64,000 bases of DNA from Enterobacter genomosp. O (GTDB lineage: Bacteria > Pseudomonadota > Gammaproteobacteria > Enterobacterales > Enterobacteriaceae): the NCBI RefSeq assembly GCF_001022965.1, contig NZ_LECZ01000023.1:372001-436000 (forward strand), given 5' to 3'. The stretch's first letter is position 1. Every line of letters begins with the position of its first letter. The notes below the pieces were generated by a model. It was not told the DNA's origin, ran no database searches, and saw nothing but the letters and a program-made list of their open reading frames with translations. Shown piece by piece: positions 34,826 to 44,640 of this stretch. The translations under genes were made by a program, and so were the position numbers.

Positions 34826-34873
34826 GAACCTGTCTTATTGTGTTCTTGCCCAAGAGCACAATGGGACAGGTTC
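34826..34873 (+). promoter_or_regulatory. Long hairpin in the aceE leader
   Basis: Arms GAACCTGTC...ATTGTG...TTCTT (34826-34847) and AAGAG...CACAAT...GACAGGTTC (34852-34873) pair over 22 positions with only G-U wobbles as irregularities around a four-base loop. It lies in the 123-base pdhR-aceE spacer, 39 bases before the aceE ATG. I recall a similar hairpin in E. coli. Confidence 0.75.
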
Positions 34874-34912
34874 CAGACAAATCAACGTATTAGATAGATA
34901 AGGAATACCCCC

Positions 34913-37576
34913 ATGTCAGAACGTCTCCAAAATGACGTGGATCCGATCGAAACTCGCGACTGGCTACAGGCGATCGAATCGGTCATCCGTGAAGAAGGTG
35001 TTGAGCGCGCTCAGTATCTGATTGATCAGCTGCTTTCTGAAGCCCGCAAAGGCGGTGTGAAGGTTGCTTCAGGTGCAGGGGCTAGCAACTACGTAAACAC
35101 GATTGCCGTCGAAGACGAACCGGAATACCCGGGCAATCTGGATCTGGAACGTCGTATCCGTTCTGCAATCCGCTGGAACGCCATCATGACCGTTCTGCGC
35201 GCATCCAAGAAAGACCTGGAACTGGGTGGCCACATGGCATCCTTCCAGTCTTCTGCAACCGTTTACGAAGTGTGCTTCAACCACTTCTTCCGTGCAGCTA
35301 ACGAGAAAGACGGCGGCGATCTGGTGTACTTCCAGGGCCACATCTCTCCGGGCATCTATGCACGTGCATTCCTGGAAGGTCGTCTGACTGAAGAGCAGAT
35401 GAACAACTTCCGTCAGGAAGTTCACGGTAAAGGTCTGTCTTCTTACCCGCACCCTAAACTGATGCCTGAATTCTGGCAGTTCCCGACCGTATCTATGGGT
35501 CTGGGCCCAATCGGTGCGATCTATCAGGCTAAATTCCTGAAATATCTGGAACACCGTGGTCTGAAAGACACCTCTGAGCAGACCGTTTACGCCTTCCTGG
35601 GCGACGGCGAAATGGATGAGCCAGAATCTAAAGGCGCGATCACCATCGCGACCCGTGAGAAGCTGGACAACCTGTGCTTCATCATCAACTGTAACCTGCA
35701 GCGTCTGGATGGTCCGGTAACCGGCAACGGCAAGATCATCAACGAACTGGAAGGCATCTTCGCAGGTGCTGGCTGGAACGTGATTAAAGTCATGTGGGGC
35801 GGTCGTTGGGATGAGCTGCTGCGTAAAGATACCAGCGGTAAATTGATCCAGCTGATGAACGAAACCGTTGACGGTGACTACCAGACCTTCAAATCCAAAG
35901 ACGGTGCCTACGTTCGCGAGCACTTCTTCGGTAAATACCCAGAAACCGCAGCACTGGTTGCAGACTGGACTGACGAGCAGATCTGGGCTCTGAACCGCGG
36001 TGGTCACGATCCGAAGAAAGTCTACGCGGCACTGAAAAAAGCGCAGGAAACCAAAGGTAAAGCGACTGTAATCCTGGCCCACACCATCAAAGGTTACGGC
36101 ATGGGTGATACCGCAGAAGGTAAAAACATCGCTCACCAGGTTAAGAAAATGAACATGGACGGCGTGCGCTATATCCGCGACCGTTTCAACGTTCCAGTGA
36201 CCGATGAGCAGGTAGAAAACCTGTCTTACATCACCTTCCCGGAAGGTTCTGAAGAGCACAAGTACCTGCACGAACGTCGTCAGGCGCTGAAAGGCTACCT
36301 GCCAGCTCGTCAGCCTAACTTCACCGAGAAGCTGGAACTGCCAGCGCTGGAAGACTTCTCTCAGCTGCTGGAAGAGCAGAATAAAGAGATCTCTACCACT
36401 ATCGCTTTCGTTCGTGCCCTGAACGTGATGCTGAAGAACAAGTCGATCAAAGATCGTCTGGTTCCAATCATCGCTGACGAAGCGCGTACTTTCGGTATGG
36501 AAGGTCTGTTCCGTCAGATCGGTATTTACAGCCCGAACGGCCAGCAGTACACCCCGCAGGACCGTGAGCAGGTTGCATACTACAAAGAAGACGAGAAAGG
36601 GCAGATCCTGCAGGAAGGTATCAACGAGCTGGGCGCAGGCGCATCCTGGCTGGCTGCTGCGACCTCTTACAGCACCAACAACCTGCCGATGATCCCGTTC
36701 TACATCTACTACTCCATGTTCGGGTTCCAGCGTATCGGTGACCTGTGCTGGCAGGCTGGCGACCAGCAGGCTCGCGGCTTCCTGATTGGTGGTACTTCCG
36801 GTCGTACGACCCTGAACGGTGAAGGTCTGCAGCACGAAGATGGCCACAGCCATATTCAGTCTCTGACTATCCCTAACTGTATCTCTTACGACCCGTCTTA
36901 CGCGTACGAAGTGGCAGTCATCATGCATGACGGTCTGCAGCGCATGTACGGTGAAGCGCAAGAGAACATTTACTACTACATCACCACCCTGAACGAAAAC
37001 TACCACATGCCGGCAATGCCAGCAGGTGCCGAGGAAGGTATCCGTAAAGGTATCTACAAACTCGAAACCCTCGAAGGTAGCAAAGGTAAAGTTCAGCTGC
37101 TGGGCTCCGGTTCTATCCTGCGTCACGTCCGTGAAGCGGCTCAGATCCTGGCGAAAGACTACGGTGTGGGCTCCGACGTGTACAGCGTGACCTCCTTCAC
37201 TGAACTGGCGCGTGATGGCCAGGATTGTGAGCGCTGGAACATGCTGCACCCAATGGAAACTCCACGCGTTCCGTACATCGCTCAGGTGATGAACGATGCA
37301 CCAGCGGTGGCGTCCACTGACTATATGAAACTGTTCGCTGAGCAGGTTCGTACTTACGTTCCAGCTGATGATTATCGCGTTCTGGGTACTGACGGCTTCG
37401 GTCGTTCTGACAGCCGCGAAAACCTGCGTCACCACTTCGAAGTTGATGCTTCTTACGTGGTTGTAGCAGCACTGGGCGAACTGGCTAAACGTGGCGAAAT
37501 CGATAAGAAAGTGGTTGCAGACGCAATTACCAAATTCAACATCGATGCAGAAAAAGTTAACCCGCGTCTGGCGTAA
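34913..37576 (+). CDS. aceE: Pyruvate dehydrogenase E1 component AceE
   Basis: Thiamine-diphosphate dehydrogenase, homodimeric E1 of the pyruvate dehydrogenase complex; decarboxylates pyruvate and acetylates E2 lipoyl groups. 887 residues as in E. coli. ThDP/Mg motif [10 protein letters not shown]...[10 protein letters not shown] around 229-262; N-terminal segment that binds E2 (first ~50 residues) is intact. Very high codon bias. Ribosome site AAGGAA before ATG; aceF follows after 14 bases. Confidence 0.98.
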   Translation: MSERLQNDVDPIETRDWLQAIESVIREEGVERAQYLIDQLLSEARKGGVKVASGAGASNYVNTIAVEDEPEYPGNLDLERRIRSAIRWNAIMTVLRASKKDLELGGHMASFQSSATVYEVCFNHFFRAANEKDGGDLVYFQGHISPGIYARAFLEGRLTEEQMNNFRQEVHGKGLSSYPHPKLMPEFWQFPTVSMGLGPIGAIYQAKFLKYLEHRGLKDTSEQTVYAFLGDGEMDEPESKGAITIATREKLDNLCFIINCNLQRLDGPVTGNGKIINELEGIFAGAGWNVIKVMWGGRWDELLRKDTSGKLIQLMNETVDGDYQTFKSKDGAYVREHFFGKYPETAALVADWTDEQIWALNRGGHDPKKVYAALKKAQETKGKATVILAHTIKGYGMGDTAEGKNIAHQVKKMNMDGVRYIRDRFNVPVTDEQVENLSYITFPEGSEEHKYLHERRQALKGYLPARQPNFTEKLELPALEDFSQLLEEQNKEISTTIAFVRALNVMLKNKSIKDRLVPIIADEARTFGMEGLFRQIGIYSPNGQQYTPQDREQVAYYKEDEKGQILQEGINELGAGASWLAAATSYSTNNLPMIPFYIYYSMFGFQRIGDLCWQAGDQQARGFLIGGTSGRTTLNGEGLQHEDGHSHIQSLTIPNCISYDPSYAYEVAVIMHDGLQRMYGEAQENIYYYITTLNENYHMPAMPAGAEEGIRKGIYKLETLEGSKGKVQLLGSGSILRHVREAAQILAKDYGVGSDVYSVTSFTELARDGQDCERWNMLHPMETPRVPYIAQVMNDAPAVASTDYMKLFAEQVRTYVPADDYRVLGTDGFGRSDSRENLRHHFEVDASYVVVAALGELAKRGEIDKKVVADAITKFNIDAEKVNPRLA

Positions 37577-37590
37577 GAGGTAAAAGAATA

Positions 37591-39483
37591 ATGGCTATCG
37601 AAATCAATGTACCGGACATCGGGGCTGATGAAGTTGAAATCACCGAGATCCTGGTCAAAGTAGGCGACAAAGTTGAAGCTGAACAGTCGCTGATCACCGT
37701 AGAAGGCGACAAAGCCTCTATGGAAGTCCCGTCTCCTCAGGCTGGCATCGTTAAAGAGATCAAAGTCTCTGTTGGCGATAAAACCGAGACCGGCAAACTG
37801 ATCATGATTTTCGATTCCGCCGACGGTGCAGCTGCACCTGCGCAGGAAGAGAAGAAAGAAGCCGCTCCGGCCGCTGCTCCAGCAGCTGCCGCGGCAGCGA
37901 AAGACGTTAACGTGCCTGACATCGGCGGTGACGAAGTTGAAGTCACTGAAATCTTGGTTAAAGTGGGCGACACCGTTGCAGCTGAGCAGTCACTGATCAC
38001 CGTAGAAGGCGACAAAGCCTCTATGGAAGTGCCAGCTCCGTTCGCGGGTACCGTTAAAGAGATCAAAATCAACACCGGCGACAAAGTGTCTACCGGCTCC
38101 CTGATCATGGTCTTCGAAGTGGCGGGTGCTGCACCTGCTGCCGCGCCTGCTCAGGCTGCTGCTCCGGCTCCGGCCGCTGCACCAGCTGCTGCCGGTGGTG
38201 CGAAAGACGTTAACGTACCGGACATCGGTGGTGACGAAGTTGAAGTAACCGAAGTGATGGTGAAAGTGGGCGACAAAGTTGCCGCTGAACAGTCACTGAT
38301 CACCGTTGAAGGCGACAAAGCTTCTATGGAAGTCCCTGCGCCGTTCGCCGGTACCGTTAAAGAGATCAAAATCAGCACCGGCGACAAAGTGTCTACCGGC
38401 TCTCTGATCATGGTCTTCGAAGTGGAAGGCGCTGCGCCTGCCGCAGCTCCGGCTGCCGCGGCTGCTCCGGCACCTGCTGCTGCATCGGCTCAGGCGTCTA
38501 AACCTGCTGCGGCTCCTGCTGCAAAAGCGGAAGGCAAATCTGAGTTCGCTGAAAACGACGCTTACGTTCACGCTACCCCGCTGATTCGTCGCCTGGCGCG
38601 CGAGTTCGGTGTAAACCTGGCGAAAGTGAAAGGGACTGGCCGTAAAGGTCGTATCCTGCGCGAAGACGTTCAGACCTACGTGAAAGACGCGGTGAAACGC
38701 GCCGAAGCTGCACCTGCTGCAGCCGCCGGTGGCGGTATCCCGGGCATGCTGCCATGGCCAAAAGTGGACTTCAGCAAGTTCGGCGAAATCGAAGAAGTGG
38801 AGCTGGGCCGCATTCAGAAAATCTCTGGTGCGAACCTGAGCCGTAACTGGGTGATGATCCCGCACGTTACGCACTTCGACAAAACCGATATCACCGATCT
38901 GGAAGCGTTCCGTAAACAGCAGAACGCCGAAGCTGAGAAGCGCAAGCTGGACGTGAAATTCACCCCAGTGGTCTTCATCATGAAAGCCGTTGCCGCTGCC
39001 CTTGAGCAGATGCCACGCTTCAACAGCTCCCTGTCCGAAGACGGCCAGAAGCTGACGCTGAAGAAATACATCAACATCGGTGTTGCGGTTGATACGCCAA
39101 ATGGTCTGGTTGTTCCGGTCTTCAAAGACGTGAACAAGAAGAGCATCACTGAGCTGTCCCGTGAACTGACCACCATCTCCAAGAAAGCGCGTGATGGTAA
39201 GCTGACTGCCGGCGAAATGCAGGGCGGCTGCTTCACTATCTCCAGCATCGGCGGCCTGGGTACTACCCACTTCGCGCCGATCGTGAACGCGCCGGAAGTG
39301 GCTATCCTCGGTGTGTCCAAGTCCGCGATGGAGCCGGTGTGGAATGGCAAAGAGTTCGTGCCGCGTCTGATGATGCCAATCTCTCTGTCCTTCGACCACC
39401 GCGTGATCGACGGTGCTGATGGTGCGCGTTTCATCACCATCATCAACAACACCCTGAGCGACATTCGCCGCCTGGTGATGTAA
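37591..39483 (+). CDS. aceF: Dihydrolipoyl acetyltransferase E2 AceF with three lipoyl domains
   Basis: Core of the pyruvate dehydrogenase complex, 630 residues. Three tandem lipoyl domains, each with the DKASMEVP motif; the lipoylated lysines are K41, K142 and K243. Ala/Pro-rich swinging linkers separate them, then the E1/E3-binding domain (about 325-360, [14 protein letters not shown] core) and the catalytic domain with H603 and D607 in [11 protein letters not shown]. The lipoyl repeats are nearly identical at DNA level, a possible recombination target. Confidence 0.98.
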   Translation: MAIEINVPDIGADEVEITEILVKVGDKVEAEQSLITVEGDKASMEVPSPQAGIVKEIKVSVGDKTETGKLIMIFDSADGAAAPAQEEKKEAAPAAAPAAAAAAKDVNVPDIGGDEVEVTEILVKVGDTVAAEQSLITVEGDKASMEVPAPFAGTVKEIKINTGDKVSTGSLIMVFEVAGAAPAAAPAQAAAPAPAAAPAAAGGAKDVNVPDIGGDEVEVTEVMVKVGDKVAAEQSLITVEGDKASMEVPAPFAGTVKEIKISTGDKVSTGSLIMVFEVEGAAPAAAPAAAAAPAPAAASAQASKPAAAPAAKAEGKSEFAENDAYVHATPLIRRLAREFGVNLAKVKGTGRKGRILREDVQTYVKDAVKRAEAAPAAAAGGGIPGMLPWPKVDFSKFGEIEEVELGRIQKISGANLSRNWVMIPHVTHFDKTDITDLEAFRKQQNAEAEKRKLDVKFTPVVFIMKAVAAALEQMPRFNSSLSEDGQKLTLKKYINIGVAVDTPNGLVVPVFKDVNKKSITELSRELTTISKKARDGKLTAGEMQGGCFTISSIGGLGTTHFAPIVNAPEVAILGVSKSAMEPVWNGKEFVPRLMMPISLSFDHRVIDGADGARFITIINNTLSDIRRLVM

Positions 39484-39490
39484 TCGAAAA

Positions 39491-39514
39491 GCCGGCCAAT
39501 CGGCCGGCTTTTTT
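39491..39514 (+). terminator. Terminator after aceF
   Basis: GCCGGCC (39491-39497), loop AATC, GGCCGGC (39502-39508), six Ts. It separates aceF from lpdA, which has its own promoter; read-through normally still gives a pdhR-lpdA transcript in E. coli. Confidence 0.85.
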
Positions 39515-39580
39515 CTGGTAATCTCCTGATGGTCGTGAGGTTATCGGCGAAAGCGACAATTCGTGAGCCGTTTGTTGTTT

Positions 39581-39606
39581 CAAAATTGTTAACAATTTTG
39601 TAAAAT
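39581..39606 (+). promoter_or_regulatory. lpdA promoter region with 20-bp perfect palindrome
   Basis: CAAAATTGTTAACAATTTTG (39581-39600) is a perfect 20-base palindrome, followed at once by TAAAAT (39601-39606), a plausible -10. It probably contains binding sites for global regulators acting on lpdA (ArcA, Fis or CRP are candidates); which one cannot be decided by eye. Confidence 0.55.
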
Positions 39607-39658
39607 ACGGACGGATAGAACGACCCGGTGGACGACGGGTATAAATTAAGAGGTCATG

Positions 39659-41083
39659 ATGAGCACAGAAATCAAAACTCAGGTCGTAGTACTTGGGGCA
39701 GGCCCGGCAGGTTACTCCGCAGCATTCCGCGCAGCGGATTTAGGTCTGGAAACCGTCATCGTAGAACGTTACAGCACCCTCGGCGGTGTTTGTCTGAACG
39801 TCGGCTGTATCCCTTCTAAAGCGCTGCTGCACGTAGCGAAAGTTATCGAAGAAGCCAAAGCGCTGGCTGAACACGGCATCGTCTTCGGCGAGCCGAAAAC
39901 CGATATCGACAAAATTCGTACCTGGAAAGAGAAAGTTATCACTCAGCTGACCGGCGGTCTGGCGGGTATGGCCAAAGGCCGTAAAGTGAAAGTGGTAAAC
40001 GGTCTGGGTAAATTCACTGGTGCGAACACCCTGGAAGTGGAAGGCGAAAACGGCAAAACCGTGATCAACTTCGACAATGCGATCATCGCAGCAGGTTCTC
40101 GCCCAATCGAACTGCCGTTCATTCCACATGAAGATCCACGCGTGTGGGATTCCACCGATGCGCTGGAGCTGAAAACCGTTCCTAAGCGCCTGCTGGTTAT
40201 GGGTGGCGGTATCATCGGTCTGGAAATGGGTACCGTGTACCATGCGCTGGGTTCTGATATTGACGTGGTTGAAATGTTCGACCAGGTTATCCCGGCCGCA
40301 GACAAAGACATCGTTAAAGTCTTCACCAAACGCATCAGCAAGAAATTCAACCTGATGCTGGAAACCAAAGTGACTGCCGTTGAAGCGAAAGAAGACGGTA
40401 TTTACGTTTCCATGGAAGGCAAAAAAGCCCCTGCAGAACCACAGCGTTACGACGCCGTGCTGGTGGCTATCGGCCGTGTGCCGAACGGTAAAAACCTCGA
40501 CGCGGGCAAAGCTGGCGTGGAAGTGGACGACCGTGGCTTCATCCGCGTTGACAAACAGCTGCGCACTAACGTGCCGCACATCTTTGCTATCGGCGATATC
40601 GTCGGTCAGCCAATGCTGGCGCACAAAGGTGTTCACGAAGGTCACGTTGCCGCTGAAGTTATTGCCGGCATGAAGCACTACTTCGATCCGAAAGTGATCC
40701 CATCTATCGCGTACACCGAGCCAGAAGTTGCTTGGGTTGGTCTGACTGAGAAAGAAGCGAAAGAGAAAGGCATCAGCTACGAAACCGCCACCTTCCCGTG
40801 GGCTGCTTCTGGCCGTGCTATCGCTTCCGACTGCGCAGACGGTATGACCAAACTGATCTTCGACAAAGAGACTCACCGCGTTATCGGTGGTGCGATTGTC
40901 GGTACCAACGGCGGCGAGCTGCTGGGTGAAATCGGTCTGGCTATCGAAATGGGCTGCGACGCTGAAGACATCGCGCTGACCATCCACGCTCACCCGACTC
41001 TGCACGAGTCTGTTGGCCTGGCGGCAGAAGTGTTTGAAGGCAGCATCACCGACCTGCCAAACGCGAAAGCGAAGAAGAAATAA
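39659..41083 (+). CDS. lpdA: Dihydrolipoyl dehydrogenase LpdA (E3)
   Basis: Flavoprotein that reoxidises dihydrolipoamide in the pyruvate and 2-oxoglutarate dehydrogenase complexes and the glycine cleavage system. Second of two adjacent ATGs chosen (39659), giving 474 residues as in E. coli. FAD loop GAGPAGYSAA, redox disulfide C45-C50 (GGVCLNVGC), NAD loop GGGIIGLEMG and C-terminal HAHPTLHE with the catalytic His-Glu. Leader is shorter than E. coli's as I remember it. Confidence 0.97.
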   Translation: MSTEIKTQVVVLGAGPAGYSAAFRAADLGLETVIVERYSTLGGVCLNVGCIPSKALLHVAKVIEEAKALAEHGIVFGEPKTDIDKIRTWKEKVITQLTGGLAGMAKGRKVKVVNGLGKFTGANTLEVEGENGKTVINFDNAIIAAGSRPIELPFIPHEDPRVWDSTDALELKTVPKRLLVMGGGIIGLEMGTVYHALGSDIDVVEMFDQVIPAADKDIVKVFTKRISKKFNLMLETKVTAVEAKEDGIYVSMEGKKAPAEPQRYDAVLVAIGRVPNGKNLDAGKAGVEVDDRGFIRVDKQLRTNVPHIFAIGDIVGQPMLAHKGVHEGHVAAEVIAGMKHYFDPKVIPSIAYTEPEVAWVGLTEKEAKEKGISYETATFPWAASGRAIASDCADGMTKLIFDKETHRVIGGAIVGTNGGELLGEIGLAIEMGCDAEDIALTIHAHPTLHESVGLAAEVFEGSITDLPNAKAKKK

Positions 41084-41101
41084 GTTTATTTCTTCTTACT
41101 A

Positions 41102-41128
41102 AACGCCTCCTTCGGAGGCGTTTTTTTT
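41102..41128 (+). terminator. Terminator after lpdA
   Basis: AACGCCTCC (41102-41110), loop TTC, GGAGGCGTT (41114-41122) and an eight-T run ending at 41128. Strong end of the pyruvate dehydrogenase operon. Confidence 0.9.
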
Positions 41129-41278
41129 GCCTGAAAACTACCCATTATGGTAGGTAACTTATTGTTATTTCCCCTAAAAATTTGCGCTTATCTGCCGATA
41201 CTTTTTTCACCATTGTGTAGCTACTGGCCGCACGGTTAGAGGTTCTGGATTTTTGATTACACGCAAAAAGGAAATAAC

Positions 41279-42010
41279 ATGTCTTTGAAGAAAGTGATGG
41301 GGATTGGCTTACTGGCGGCAGTCATGACGCTGACCGGATGCGGTGCGATGACGACAGCCGTGAAAAAACGTAACCTGGAAGTGAAAACGCAGATGAGCGA
41401 AACCATCTGGCTGGAGCCGTCTAACGAGAAAACGGTCTACATTCAGGTAAAAAACACCTCTGATAAAGATATGAGCAACCTCCAGACGTTGCTGGCAAAC
41501 GATCTGAGCGCCAAAGGGTATAAGGTAACGTCCTCTCCTGACAGTGCATACTACTGGGTTCAGGCTAACGTCCTTAAAGCGGACAAAATGGATCTGCGTG
41601 AAGCCCAGGGCTATCTGAAAACCGGTTATGAAGGTGCTGCCGTTGGCGCTGCGCTGGGTGCCGGTATCACGGCCTATAACAGTAATTCTTCTGGTGCGGC
41701 GCTGGGCGTAGGGCTGGCGGCGGGCCTGATCGGCATGGCTGCAGATGCGATGGTAGAAGATGTGAACTACACCATGGTAACCGACCTGCAGATCTCTGAG
41801 CGTAGCAAAGCGAAAGTCACCACCGATAACATTGCGGCGCTGCGTCAGGGTACGTCCGGCGTGAAGCTGCAAACCAGCAGCGAGCAGGGCGATCGCGCGA
41901 AGTATCAGACCCGCGTGGTATCGAATGCTAACAAAGTGAATCTGAAATTCGAAGAAGCGAAACCGGTTCTGGAAGCGCAACTGGCGAAGTCGGTCGCAAA
42001 TATTCTGTAA
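41279..42010 (+). CDS. traT: TraT-family complement-resistance / surface-exclusion outer-membrane lipoprotein
   Basis: 243 residues; lipoprotein signal with lipobox LTGC, C21 becoming the acylated N-terminus. The mature protein closely follows F-plasmid TraT as I remember it: [67 protein letters not shown] and the end [14 protein letters not shown]. Two glycine/alanine-rich hydrophobic stretches (about 118-135 and 142-156). TraT blocks conjugative mating-pair formation and confers serum resistance on plasmids; here it is single and chromosomal, with no tra genes near. Good ribosome site AAGGAA. Role here is inference. Confidence 0.9.
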   Translation: MSLKKVMGIGLLAAVMTLTGCGAMTTAVKKRNLEVKTQMSETIWLEPSNEKTVYIQVKNTSDKDMSNLQTLLANDLSAKGYKVTSSPDSAYYWVQANVLKADKMDLREAQGYLKTGYEGAAVGAALGAGITAYNSNSSGAALGVGLAAGLIGMAADAMVEDVNYTMVTDLQISERSKAKVTTDNIAALRQGTSGVKLQTSSEQGDRAKYQTRVVSNANKVNLKFEEAKPVLEAQLAKSVANIL

Positions 42011-42016
42011 GTTAAA

Positions 42017-42048
42017 AAGCCGGGTGGCGGCTTCGCCATACCCGGCTT
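42017..42048. repeat. REP element
   Basis: AAGCCGGGTGGCGG-CTTCGCCATACCCGGCTT forms the classic repetitive extragenic palindrome: outer arms AAGCCGGGT / ACCCGGCTT and inner GGCG / CGCC. It sits between the convergent traT and DUF2950 genes and could protect or end both transcripts. Only one such unit is seen in the window. Confidence 0.85.
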
Positions 42049-42073
42049 GTACAACGTGGTCCGTTGACGTTAC

Positions 42074-42865
42074 TCAGGGTGCAACGGGCTGCCAGGTTTT
42101 ATCAGGGTGATACGCGGTTAACGCCCGGGCTTTCTGCTCCGAATCGCTGCCGAGATCTGACTGGTAAACCTTGTCGTCCTGATTTATCACAAAGCTCATC
42201 ACGCCCGTCTGACCATAGCTAACCGGCCAGGCAACCATCGCGAAACCGTTGTTCTCAGGCAGGATCCGGAAGCGATAGCCGTGATAGCCGGTACCCGGCT
42301 CTTTTGGGCTGAATGCCGGGCCGAGCGGACTGGGCGCTTCGCCGGGTGAGGCTGGCCAGTATAAACCGTCTTTTTTCCCTTCCGAACTGACAATTTTCTG
42401 CGCGTATTTTTGGTTCATCGCAAAGTAGCTTTGCTGCGCATCGACATAGGCATGTAAGGCTTCAATGGCGGCGAGCTCGTTACGGCCAATTTCGCGGGTC
42501 AGGATCTCTTCAGCACCTTCTTTGATATCGAACTGCCAGCCTGCTGCGGTTTTGTTCACCGGAATGGGGAGCTGCCAGCCGCTCTCTCCGACAACAAGGT
42601 GCGCCGTATCCCCTTCGACAACGGTGTTATGACGGAGTTTCCAGTCGCGCAGGAAGCGATCGACGGCGTCGGGGTCAACGCCTTCAGGGGGCAGAAAATC
42701 GCGCCAGTTCTCTCCGAACAGATTGCTCATCGCGCTCTCATTATGCTCACTAATGGCGTTGGCCAGCGCATCGGTCGCCTGGTCGGGCGTGCTAAAGGAC
42801 TGCTGCGCCATCGCCGAGGCCGAAAGCATGAACAACACCATTCCACTGAGTAGTTTACTTTTCAT
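42074..42865 (-). CDS. DUF2950 family periplasmic protein
   Basis: 263 residues from ATG 42865, chosen for the signal peptide MKSKLLSGMVLFMLSASAMA and an AGGGAA site upstream; a longer frame to 42970 lies inside the upstream gene. The mature part is soluble, with the PLGPAFSPKEPGTGYHGYRF segment and GFAMVAWPVSYGQTGVMSF near the end, matching DUF2950 as I know it. Function unknown. It starts ten bases after the yacH stop, so both form one operon; the DUF3300-DUF2950 pairing recurs in other bacteria. I do not recall a DUF2950 gene here in E. coli. Confidence 0.82.
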   Translation of the reverse strand: MKSKLLSGMVLFMLSASAMAQQSFSTPDQATDALANAISEHNESAMSNLFGENWRDFLPPEGVDPDAVDRFLRDWKLRHNTVVEGDTAHLVVGESGWQLPIPVNKTAAGWQFDIKEGAEEILTREIGRNELAAIEALHAYVDAQQSYFAMNQKYAQKIVSSEGKKDGLYWPASPGEAPSPLGPAFSPKEPGTGYHGYRFRILPENNGFAMVAWPVSYGQTGVMSFVINQDDKVYQSDLGSDSEQKARALTAYHPDKTWQPVAP

Positions 42866-42875
42866 GTCGGTTCCC

Positions 42876-44435
42876 TTAGCGATGTCGAATTTCACGGCGT
42901 TCAGCACGTGTGCCAGATGCCTGGCGCGGCGGCTGCTGGCGAGCCGCGAGCTGCCTGCTTTGCGCACCACGCTGCTGCTGCGCCTGCCAGTTCGCGGAGC
43001 GGCTGTCGTTGCCGCTCAGCGCATTAGCCCGGGGCTGACTGTTTCGCTGCTGAGGAATGCGTTGCTGCGAGGGTTGCGAAACCCGTTTCTCTTGTCGCTG
43101 AGCCGTGGCCTGGCGGTTTTCTCGCTGCTGCGCGGTCGTCCGCTTCGTCGTCTGCGGTTTGGTGTCGTAGCCCCGGTAGTTATTGCGCTGAGAAATCTGC
43201 TTCAGCTGTTCACTTGAGGCCTGACGCTGCCCATCTTTGGTTCCGGGGCGCGCCGTTTGCGGGAAGGTTTTGCCCGTTGATTTCTCCATCTGGCTGAGGG
43301 CGGCCTGACGCTGGCTATCGCGGTTAGCCGGTTTTTGCTGCGTTGAGCTTAACCCTGTGGCCGTGCTGGTGGAGTGGAAGCGATTGTTGAGCTGGTTAGT
43401 GGGATAGGGGACGCCTTCCCGGTAGGCGGGGTTGTGCTGCCAGGTGCGGTTGGCATCCGTCAGCCGCTGTCCGCTGATTTTATTAAAGTTCTCAACGTTA
43501 ATATTGATGTTGTTATCACCGTTGCGGTTATAGCCGCCGTGATTATCCCAGTCGTCATGGTGATGGTCCCAGTCATCGTCATCATCCCAGTCGATGTTGC
43601 TGAAGATGGCATAGGTTGTGGCGACACCCAGGCTGAAGCCTAACCCGTTGACGAAGCTGTTACCAAACTGCTCCCCGGGTGAAGGAGGGAGATAGGTAGG
43701 TGGATAAGCGGTGTTTGGCCAGGTACCGTACACCGTATTGGGGTTATAGGTTGGGACGTAAACGACCTGCGGATCGGCAGATTCAATTTTAATAACCGTA
43801 GGCGCTGGCGCGGACGTTGTGGCTGTCGTTGACTCGGTGGTGCTGGTTTTAGCCGGCGCCGGTTTTGTCACGGTGGTGACCGTCTGCTGAGGCGTTGATT
43901 GTAAGGCACCGGTCTTCTGTGCCAGCGCGCGCAGGCGCTGAACGGAATCCATCACATCTTTCGGTTGTGCGAGAAACGCATCGCCCAGATTTTGTACCCA
44001 CGGCGGGTTTTCGCCCATCAGCGACATCAGCTGAGGAAATGCGACCAGCGATTTCACACTGGGATCCCAGGGCTGGCTGGCAACGGCCTGAATAGCGGCG
44101 TCCCCTTCCATTTTGGGGTTGTCTTTGGACCACTGAGCCGCCTGAATCACGTTGGCCGGGTAGGTCGAAGCCATCAAGATTTGTGACAGCAGGGCATCAG
44201 GATAGAGCGCGATGGGGGCAACCCACTGATCGATTTGCGCGGCAGTATAGGCTGGCGCGGCGAACGGGGCGGACTGTGCCGCAGCAGGCGTAGCCGGTGC
44301 TGCCGGTTGTTGTGCGGCAGGGGCTGGCGCAACGGGCTCCGTTGCACGACTTTTGACAAACATGACGCCTGAGGCGGCAAGCAGCCCGGCACTGCACAAA
44401 AGAACGAGCAGATGTGGCTTAAAGGGCAACTTCAT
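42876..44435 (-). CDS. yacH: YacH, DUF3300 family membrane-anchored protein
   Basis: 519 residues from ATG 44435 (MKLPFKPHLL), seven bases after GGAG; a TTG seven codons upstream is less likely. One N-terminal membrane segment (8-26), a Pro/Ala linker, the DUF3300 domain (about 62-270; IDQWVAPIALYPDALLSQ core), then an Asp/His cluster at 281-300 that could bind metal, and a long Gln/Arg-rich low-complexity tail. E. coli YacH has the same head but a different repeat-rich tail. Function unknown. First gene of a two-gene unit with the DUF2950 gene. Confidence 0.85.
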   Translation of the reverse strand: MKLPFKPHLLVLLCSAGLLAASGVMFVKSRATEPVAPAPAAQQPAAPATPAAAQSAPFAAPAYTAAQIDQWVAPIALYPDALLSQILMASTYPANVIQAAQWSKDNPKMEGDAAIQAVASQPWDPSVKSLVAFPQLMSLMGENPPWVQNLGDAFLAQPKDVMDSVQRLRALAQKTGALQSTPQQTVTTVTKPAPAKTSTTESTTATTSAPAPTVIKIESADPQVVYVPTYNPNTVYGTWPNTAYPPTYLPPSPGEQFGNSFVNGLGFSLGVATTYAIFSNIDWDDDDDWDHHHDDWDNHGGYNRNGDNNININVENFNKISGQRLTDANRTWQHNPAYREGVPYPTNQLNNRFHSTSTATGLSSTQQKPANRDSQRQAALSQMEKSTGKTFPQTARPGTKDGQRQASSEQLKQISQRNNYRGYDTKPQTTKRTTAQQRENRQATAQRQEKRVSQPSQQRIPQQRNSQPRANALSGNDSRSANWQAQQQRGAQSRQLAARQQPPRQASGTRAERREIRHR

Positions 44436-44615
44436 AAAATGACTCCAACGAGACAAGCGCTGTGCCGTGAGGCGTTACGGTTGGCGTGAGTATTATTCAC
44501 CCGTCTTTTACTGTTTTGACTTTTATTGGGAAGCGTCCGGTACGTCCGGATAAAGAGTGTGAGTATTTATTACACAATTATATGCGATGCGGGAAAAACC
44601 GCTGGGAATTCAGAA

Positions 44616-44635
44616 GGCCGCTCTTGCGAGCGGCC
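44616..44635 (-). terminator. Hairpin after the 38-codon minus-strand ORF
   Basis: GGCCGCTC (44616-44623) and GAGCGGCC (44628-44635) form a perfect stem around four bases, five bases past the ORF stop. On the minus strand it is followed by TTCTG, so it is a weak terminator or an mRNA 3' stabiliser. Confidence 0.5.
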
Positions 44636-44640
44636 AGCAG

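Noticed and set aside
35069..37435. 788-codon open frame antisense to aceE
   Set aside because: Same explanation: product of strong codon bias on the coding strand of aceE.
42866..42970. N-terminal extension of the DUF2950 protein
   Set aside because: The extension overlaps the end of yacH and precedes a clear signal peptide.
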